Source: Methylobacillus methanolivorans
GTDB taxonomy: Bacteria; Pseudomonadota; Gammaproteobacteria; Burkholderiales; Methylophilaceae
NCBI RefSeq assembly: GCF_020531845.1
Contig: NZ_JAJAVF010000005.1
Span: 131,667-195,666, forward strand
DNA length: 64,000 bases
Reading direction: 5' to 3'
Positions 57,344 through 64,000 of the stretch are shown here, one piece after another (position 1 is the stretch's first letter; each line of letters opens with the position of its first letter). The notes beneath the pieces were generated by a model that saw nothing but the letters and a program-made list of their open reading frames with translations, had not been told where the DNA came from and searched no databases. The translations under genes and the position numbers were made by a program.

Positions 57344-58786
57344 CTAATGTTGTTCCCGCCGGTGCTCGCCCACTTTAACAATCTGCAAGGTATTGGTGCC
57401 CCCTGCCTTGCCGATGGGCTCACCAAACGTCAACATCATGAGATCATCCCGTTGCACCGCCCCAAGGCGTAATAACAACTCTTCGGCATCGTAAAGAATC
57501 TTGCCCAGCTCCTGGCTGGGCTGCTCGATGTGATAAGGGTATACCCCGCGATACAGCGACAGCTTGCGCCGTGTATTACGCTCTGTTGTCAGCGCATAAA
57601 TCGGCACATTAGTATTGGAACGTGACAACCAGGTGACGGAAGACCCTGACTTGGTGAGTGCCGCAATCGCCTTCACATCCAGGTGCTTGGCCGTATATAC
57701 CGTAGCCATCGCAATCGCCTCATCGATAAAACCAAATTCATCATGAATCGGTGCTTTCAGGTGCTGGCTGTCGTATTCCTTTTCCGCTTCCAAGCAGACG
57801 CGATGCATGGCCTGGATAGCTTCCACCGGGTAATGCCCCACTGCCGTCTCGCCCGATAGCATCACCGCATCCGTTCCATCCAGCACCGCATTCGCCACAT
57901 CAGATACCTCCGCCCGAGTCGGAATCGGGCTGCTGATCATGGACTCCAGCATCTGCGTGGCCGTGATCACCAGCTTGTTGCGCATTCGCGCAGTGCGGAT
58001 CATGCGCTTCTGCAAACCAGGCACGGCCGCATCGCCGACCTCAACGCCGAGGTCACCGCGCGCCACCATGATCACATCCGCCGCATCGATAATCTCTTCC
58101 AGCGCATCAATCGCTTCCGCGCGCTCGATCTTGGCGACAATTGCTGCATGGCCGCCAGCCTCTTCCACCAACTGGCGCGCAAGCTCTATATCCGCACCAC
58201 TGCGCGGGAATGAGACCGCAATATAATCCGCTTCTAACGCCACTGCGGTCTGGATATCTTCCTGATCTTTCAGTGTCAGAGCCGGGGCAGAGAGCCCGCC
58301 ACCTTGACGATTGATGCCCTTGTTGTTGGAGAGCATCCCGCCAGCCGTGACCGTACAATACACCTCGCCACCATTTACGGTGTCCACACTTAATACAATA
58401 CGTCCATCATCCAGCAACAACACAGCACCGGCCTCCACCTCAGACGGCAAGGTCTTGTAATCCAGCCCCACCCGCTCCTGATTACCCAGCTTGCATGCTG
58501 CATCCAGGATGAACTTGTCTCCGACCTTGAGCAAAATGCGGTCATTCTCAAATTTACCGATGCGTATCTTCGGCCCCTGCAAATCACACAACACCCCCAC
58601 GGGGCGTCCACTACGCCGCGATATATCACGCACCAGTTCAGCGCGGTCTATATGATCCTGCGCCGACCCATGCGAAAAATTCAACCGCACCACATCTACG
58701 CCTGCATCCACCAACCGTTCAATCACCGACTCCTCACTGGAAGCCGGCCCCAGCGTCGCCACAATCTTGGTTTTACGTAATGCCAT
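57344..58786 (-). CDS. pyk: Pyruvate kinase
   Basis: Pyruvate kinase makes pyruvate and ATP from PEP. The 480-residue protein has KIVATLGPASSEESVIERLV at the N-terminus, the active-site segment VMVARGDLGVEVG, TQMLESMISSPIPTRAEVSD and the C-terminal regulatory domain. It opposes PpsA encoded elsewhere in the window. It leads a pyk-fba-psiE-purC unit. Confidence 0.98.
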   Translation of the reverse strand: MALRKTKIVATLGPASSEESVIERLVDAGVDVVRLNFSHGSAQDHIDRAELVRDISRRSGRPVGVLCDLQGPKIRIGKFENDRILLKVGDKFILDAACKLGNQERVGLDYKTLPSEVEAGAVLLLDDGRIVLSVDTVNGGEVYCTVTAGGMLSNNKGINRQGGGLSAPALTLKDQEDIQTAVALEADYIAVSFPRSGADIELARQLVEEAGGHAAIVAKIERAEAIDALEEIIDAADVIMVARGDLGVEVGDAAVPGLQKRMIRTARMRNKLVITATQMLESMISSPIPTRAEVSDVANAVLDGTDAVMLSGETAVGHYPVEAIQAMHRVCLEAEKEYDSQHLKAPIHDEFGFIDEAIAMATVYTAKHLDVKAIAALTKSGSSVTWLSRSNTNVPIYALTTERNTRRKLSLYRGVYPYHIEQPSQELGKILYDAEELLLRLGAVQRDDLMMLTFGEPIGKAGGTNTLQIVKVGEHRREQH

Positions 58787-58938
58787 AAACCGTTTCCTAA
58801 CATTTTCTTCAAAGACTCATGTTAAAGCTGACAGCACTTAGGGGGAATGGTGCATATTTTGTGCCATCAGAAAGGCAATATATAAAACTAATGAAAAATA
58901 CCTCAAAGACAACACTTGATAACACGTTCTAAGTAAAC

Positions 58939-58966
58939 AAAAAAGGAGCCCACAGGCTCCTTTTTT
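58939..58966 (-). terminator. Terminator after pgk
   Basis: GGAGCC and GGCTCC around CACA with A6/T6 flanks give a terminator on both strands, 20 bp after the pgk stop and upstream of pyk. Confidence 0.93.
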
Positions 58967-58985
58967 ATCAAACTAATCTAGACAA

Positions 58986-60167
58986 TCAACTCTTGGCACG
59001 CTGCTCCAAAACCTCCACTGCGGGTAATTTCTTGCCCTCGAGGAATTCCAGGAACGCCCCACCGGCAGTCGAGATGTAAGACACCTTTTCGTAGATGTCG
59101 TATTTCTGGATGGCAGCGATGGTGTCACCACCACCAGCCAGGGTAAAGGCCTTGGTCTTGGCGATGGCATCGGCGATGGTTTTGGTGCCTTCGCCGAATT
59201 GGTCAAACTCGAATACGCCGACCGGGCCATTCCAGACCACGGTGCCTGCGTTGAGGATAATCTCGGCAAGTTGCTTGGCAGACTCTGGGCCAATGTCAAA
59301 GATCATATCATCGGCAACGACATCGTCCGCAGACTTGAGCACGGCAGGCTCATCTGGGTCGAATTGCTTGCCACAGACCACATCCACGGCGATCGGCACA
59401 GCTGCACCGCGCTTGGCCATTTTTTCCATCAGGCATTGTGCGGTCGGCACGAGATCATCTTCGCTCAATGAACGCCCAATCGGCTTACCTGCAGCTTTTA
59501 GGAAGGTATTGGCGATGCCACCACCGACGACCATTTGGTCGACTTTTTCAGCCAGGCTTTCCAGCACTGTCAGTTTGGTCGATACCTTGGAGCCACCTAC
59601 GATAGCGACCATGGGGCGGGCAGGTTCGCACAAGGCCTTGCCCAGGGCATCCAGCTCACCAGTGAGCAGCAAGCCAGCGGCAGCGACTGGTGCATATTGG
59701 GCGATGCCATAGGTGGAAGCTTCTGCACGGTGAGCAGTACCGAAAGCGTCCATGACAAAGACATCACACAAGGCAGCGTATTTGCGTGCGGTTTCTTCGA
59801 GGTTCTTTTTCTCGCCCTTGTTGAAGCGGCAGTTTTCCAGCAACACCACTTCGCCTTCTGCCACATCAAAGCCGCCATTTACCCAATCCTTGATCAGGCG
59901 CACGGGTTGACCGAGCTTGTCAGCTAATACATCCGCCACGGGTTGCAAAGAGTTTTCCTCGGAATACACGCCTTCTTCCGGACGACCCAGGTGGGAAGTC
60001 ACCATGACGCGTGCATTAGCATCCAAAGCCTGGCGAATCGTTGGGATGGATGCAGTGATACGCGCATCGGAAGTTACCTTGCCATCGCTGACTGGCACAT
60101 TGAGGTCTGCGCGAATAAAAACGCGCTTACCCGCCAAGTCGAGGTCTGTCATGTGGATTACGGTCAT
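58986..60167 (-). CDS. pgk: Phosphoglycerate kinase
   Basis: The 393-residue enzyme interconverts 1,3-bisphosphoglycerate and 3-phosphoglycerate with ADP/ATP. Signatures are [41 protein letters not shown] and GGGDTIAAI. It follows gap by 14 bp in one unit. Confidence 0.98.
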   Translation of the reverse strand: MTVIHMTDLDLAGKRVFIRADLNVPVSDGKVTSDARITASIPTIRQALDANARVMVTSHLGRPEEGVYSEENSLQPVADVLADKLGQPVRLIKDWVNGGFDVAEGEVVLLENCRFNKGEKKNLEETARKYAALCDVFVMDAFGTAHRAEASTYGIAQYAPVAAAGLLLTGELDALGKALCEPARPMVAIVGGSKVSTKLTVLESLAEKVDQMVVGGGIANTFLKAAGKPIGRSLSEDDLVPTAQCLMEKMAKRGAAVPIAVDVVCGKQFDPDEPAVLKSADDVVADDMIFDIGPESAKQLAEIILNAGTVVWNGPVGVFEFDQFGEGTKTIADAIAKTKAFTLAGGGDTIAAIQKYDIYEKVSYISTAGGAFLEFLEGKKLPAVEVLEQRAKS

Positions 60168-60181
60168 GGTCTCCCCCCTGC

Positions 60182-61255
<1,074 letters not shown>

Positions 61256-61268
61256 TTACTACCTGTCA

Positions 61269-63257
61269 TTACAGCACGGACTTGACGGTCTTCACTACGT
61301 TTTCAACAGTGAAGCCGAAGTGCTTGAACAGCGCACCACCTGGAGCGGATTCGCCGAAGGTATCGATACCAACGACAGCACCTTCCAGGCCAACATACTT
61401 GCGCCAGAAGTCGGTCACGCCAGCTTCAACAGCTACGCGCTTCACGCCTGGAGTCAATACGCTGTCCTTGTAGGCTTGGTCTTGACGATCGAATACGTTG
61501 GTAGATGGCATGGAAACCACGCGCACCTTGGTACCAGCGGCATTCAGTTCAGCAGCAGCCTTGATCGCCAGATCCAGTTCGGAACCGTTACTGATGATGA
61601 TCACGTCTGCCTTGCCTTCAACGTCGGAGAACACATAACCACCCTTGCGAACCAGGTCGAAGTGCTTCTCGTCGTGCTTGATGCCAGGTACGTTCTGACG
61701 GCTCAACACCAGGCTGGAAGGACCATCCTTGCGTTCAACAGCAGCAACCCATGCAATCGCAGTTTCAACGGAATCAGCAGGACGCCATACATCCATACGA
61801 GGAATGTAACGCAGGCCAGCAGTGTTTTCGATAGGCTGGTGAGTAGGACCATCTTCGCCCTGACCGATAGAATCGTGAGTCAGAACAGCGATAGTACGCT
61901 GCTTCATCAATGCAGCCATACGCAATGCGCTCTTGGCGTAGTCGGAGAACATGTGGAAAGTACCACCGAATGGCAACAAGCCACCGTGCAGTGCCATACC
62001 GTTCATGATCGCGAACATACCGAATTCACGCACACCGTAAGAGATGTAGTTACCTGGGTTCTTGCCATCAACGTGCTTGAAGCTGGAGCAGCTAGTCAGG
62101 TTAGAACCTGTCAAGTCAGCAGAGCCGCCAAGGAATTCTGGCAATACTGGAGCCAGAGCAGCGATCGCGTTTTGTGAAGCCTTACGTGTAGCAACGCCTT
62201 CAGCCTTCTCGTTGGTTGCCTTGATGAATGCATCAGTGGCTTCCTTCCAGTTAGCTGGTAGGTCACCTGCCATACGACGCTTGAACTCAGCAGCTTCTGC
62301 AGGGTAGATCTTAGCGTAAGCTTCAAACTTAGCATCCCAATCGCTTTCCAGCTTGGAACCCTTAGCCTTGCCATCCCAGCCAGCGTAAACTTCTTCAGGG
62401 ATAACGAATGGCTCGTGGGTCCAACCCAGTGCTTCGCGGGTTGCAGCAACTTCTTCCAGGCCCAATGCAGAACCGTGGCAGTCGTGGGAACCAGACTTGT
62501 TTGGAGAGCCCTTACCAATGATAGTCTTGGCCGCGATGAAGCTTGGCTTGTCAGTAACTTTCTTCGCTGCTTCGATTGCAGCGTTCACAGCATCAAAGTC
62601 GTGACCGTCAACGCTAATCACGTGCCAGCCGTAAGCTTCAAAACGCTTCACTGTATCGTCCGTGTACCAACCTTCGATGTGACCGTCGATAGAGATGCCA
62701 TTGTCATCCCAAACCGCGATCAGCTTGCCCAGGCCCCATGTACCAGCCAGCGCAGCAGCTTCGTGGGAAACACCTTCCATCAGACAGCCATCGCCGAGGA
62801 AGCAGTATGTGTAGTGGTCAACGATGTCGTGACCTGGCTTGTTAAACTGGTCAGCCAGCAGCTTTTCAGCCATCGCGAAACCAACAGCATTGGTGATACC
62901 TTGACCCAGAGGACCAGTCGTGGTTTCAACACCAGGAGCATAGCCATATTCAGGGTGGCCAGCGCAACGGGAATGCAATTGACGGAAGGACTTGATGTCA
63001 TCCATGTTCAGGTCGTAGCCTGTCAGATGCAGCAAGGAGTAGATCAACATCGAGCCATGGCCGTTGGACAAAATGAAACGGTCACGGTCAGCCCAGTTAG
63101 GGTTGGTTGGGTTGTGGCGCAGATGGTGGTTCCACAGAACTTCTGCGATATCTGCCATGCCCATCGGTGCACCAGGGTGTCCAGAATTTGCCTTCTGAAC
63201 TGCGTCCATGGATAACACGCGGATGGCATTTGCCAATTCTTGACGAGTTGCTGCCAT
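61269..63257 (-). CDS. tkt: Transketolase
   Basis: Transketolase moves two-carbon units between sugar phosphates, and in RuMP methylotrophs regenerates ribulose phosphate. The 662-residue protein starts at the ATG at 63257 behind GGGAG (an upstream in-frame ATG-like start is less likely). It has the ThDP motif [31 protein letters not shown] and [18 protein letters not shown]. Its leader carries a terminator-like hairpin 24 bp before the ATG. Confidence 0.98.
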   Translation of the reverse strand: MAATRQELANAIRVLSMDAVQKANSGHPGAPMGMADIAEVLWNHHLRHNPTNPNWADRDRFILSNGHGSMLIYSLLHLTGYDLNMDDIKSFRQLHSRCAGHPEYGYAPGVETTTGPLGQGITNAVGFAMAEKLLADQFNKPGHDIVDHYTYCFLGDGCLMEGVSHEAAALAGTWGLGKLIAVWDDNGISIDGHIEGWYTDDTVKRFEAYGWHVISVDGHDFDAVNAAIEAAKKVTDKPSFIAAKTIIGKGSPNKSGSHDCHGSALGLEEVAATREALGWTHEPFVIPEEVYAGWDGKAKGSKLESDWDAKFEAYAKIYPAEAAEFKRRMAGDLPANWKEATDAFIKATNEKAEGVATRKASQNAIAALAPVLPEFLGGSADLTGSNLTSCSSFKHVDGKNPGNYISYGVREFGMFAIMNGMALHGGLLPFGGTFHMFSDYAKSALRMAALMKQRTIAVLTHDSIGQGEDGPTHQPIENTAGLRYIPRMDVWRPADSVETAIAWVAAVERKDGPSSLVLSRQNVPGIKHDEKHFDLVRKGGYVFSDVEGKADVIIISNGSELDLAIKAAAELNAAGTKVRVVSMPSTNVFDRQDQAYKDSVLTPGVKRVAVEAGVTDFWRKYVGLEGAVVGIDTFGESAPGGALFKHFGFTVENVVKTVKSVL

Positions 63258-63275
63258 ACATATCTCCCTACGGTT

Positions 63276-63319
63276 GAAGAGAAAAAGGCTTCTCCAGCAC
63301 ATACAAGGCTGGAGGAGCC
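63276..63319 (-). promoter_or_regulatory. Terminator-like hairpin in the tkt leader
   Basis: On the minus strand GGCT-C-CTCCAGC and GCTGGAG-A-AGCC (one mismatch) form an eleven-pair stem with a nine-base loop, followed by TTTTTCTCTTC, ending 24 bp before the tkt ATG and directly ahead of its ribosome site. There is no room for a promoter after it. Confidence 0.7.
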
Positions 63320-63403
63320 TCACTCAAATTCTTGAAAACCTCTGGACAGTCAGGATGCTGAAACGATTTCAAGCCCCAGCGACTAAGAGGTATTTAGCCC
63401 ATA

Positions 63404-63432
63404 ATTATTCCTTAGATGCGCAGTTTCAGCAA
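63404..63432 (-). promoter_or_regulatory. Possible tkt promoter
   Basis: TTGCTG and AATAAT (five of six matches to TATAAT) with a 17-base spacer lie on the minus strand between the peroxiredoxin-like gene and the tkt leader hairpin, predicting a leader of about 140 nt. Confidence 0.35.
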
Positions 63433-63491
63433 TACTAACTCGTGATTAATGCTGCTGATGTCATCGCATATTCATCTTTACAAGCAAACAA

Positions 63492-64000
63492 CTATGCCAC
63501 TTCCCGCCACTTGATCGAGCAACCAATTGAGGACAGCTGCTCCGCCGGGCCTCGCCCGGTTTCCGCCACCAGCTTCATGGCCGCATATAAATCCCGTGTG
63601 GGATTGTCCACTGGTGTCATCACGCGCCCCTGGTTATCAAAACGCCCCCGGTACTGCAATTCCAGATGGGCATTGAAGCCAAAGAAATCTGGCGTACACA
63701 CAGCGCCATAAGCCTTGGCGACTACCTGACTTTCATCAAAAAGGTAAGGAAAAGGAAAGTGAAACTCGCGGGCCACCTCGGCCATTTTATCAAAGGAGTC
63801 ATCAGGGTATGCCTCTGCGTCATTGGAGGAAATCGCGACGGTATTAATACCCAACTCACGCAAAGCACGCACATCTGCCACCAGTCGCTCGCGAATGGCC
63901 TGCACATAGGGGCAATGATTACAGATAAACATCACCAGGGTGCCGTTGACGCCTTTTACCTGAGACAGCGACCAGTCGCGACCATCAACACCTGGCAGCT
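63492..64000 (-). CDS. Thioredoxin-fold peroxiredoxin-like protein, start outside window
   Basis: The frame runs in from the right edge, with LPGVDGRDWSLSQVKGVNGT in front of the visible VMFICNHCPYVQAIRERL active-site region, so the N-terminus is missing; about 169 residues remain. The CNHC (CxxC) motif and the context FDKMAEVAREFHFPFPYLFD match AhpC/TSA thioredoxin-family proteins. These reduce peroxides or disulfides. Substrate not determinable. Same direction as tkt. Confidence 0.85.
   Translation of the reverse strand, partial: LPGVDGRDWSLSQVKGVNGTLVMFICNHCPYVQAIRERLVADVRALRELGINTVAISSNDAEAYPDDSFDKMAEVAREFHFPFPYLFDESQVVAKAYGAVCTPDFFGFNAHLELQYRGRFDNQGRVMTPVDNPTRDLYAAMKLVAETGRGPAEQLSSIGCSIKWREVA

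Overview
The window looks like the chromosome of a Gram-negative betaproteobacterium, most likely a methylotroph of the Methylophilaceae (Methylobacillus/Methylovorus type). The basis is gene order and protein style: tkt, gap, pgk, pyk and fba in one direction, ppsA with its regulator ppsR, a RegB/RegA pair, and the blocks pilD-coaE-zapD-yacG, murJ-ribF-ileS-lspA and rplU-rpmA-obgE. No database search was possible, so the taxonomy is inference. No rRNA, tRNA, CRISPR array, insertion sequence or phage gene was seen.

Layout. (1) 1-8.7 kb is an accessory locus. A leftward five-gene unit encodes a TonB-dependent receptor, an amidohydrolase, an MFS transporter, a radical-SAM sulfatase-maturating enzyme and an arylsulfatase cut by the window edge. 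A Crp/Fnr-type regulator is divergent. The genes read as an uptake and desulfation/catabolism system for a sulfated, probably aromatic, compound. (2) 8.8-16.6 kb holds clpB, a small secreted Asp-box protein, a second TonB receptor and the regB-regA redox two-component system. Between the second receptor and regB are a good leftward promoter, a strong leftward terminator with no leftward gene in front of it, and a RegA-type box just upstream of that promoter, together suggesting an undescribed small RNA. (3) 16.9-23.6 kb holds ppsA-ppsR, catalase, DoxX and a zinc alcohol dehydrogenase. (4) 23.6-35.8 kb is housekeeping: lspA, ileS, ribF, murJ, rpsT, purK, purE, proB, obgE, rpmA, rplU, ispB. (5) 35.8-40.5 kb encodes a TolC/HlyD/ABC export system whose ATPase domain has lost several catalytic motifs. 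(6) 40.6-54.8 kb holds pilD, coaE, zapD, yacG, a Nudix-ThiE fusion, an AAA ATPase, argJ, secA, an M23 peptidase, a DciA-like protein, a TauE exporter, an ABC-2 transporter, ppa and small genes. (7) 54.8-64 kb is central carbon metabolism: purC, psiE-like, fba, pyk, pgk, gap, tkt, and the start-truncated end of a peroxiredoxin-like gene. Terminator-like hairpins sit directly in front of the ribosome binding sites of tkt and gap, which suggests attenuation.

How the parts fit. The carbon genes support sugar-phosphate interconversion and gluconeogenesis expected of a C1-assimilating cell. RegB/RegA lies just upstream of ppsA, and the two promoter regions share GTGAC/GTCAC half-sites, which could link redox state to PEP synthesis. 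The sulfatase locus looks imported: it is visibly richer in G+C by eye and has its own regulator.
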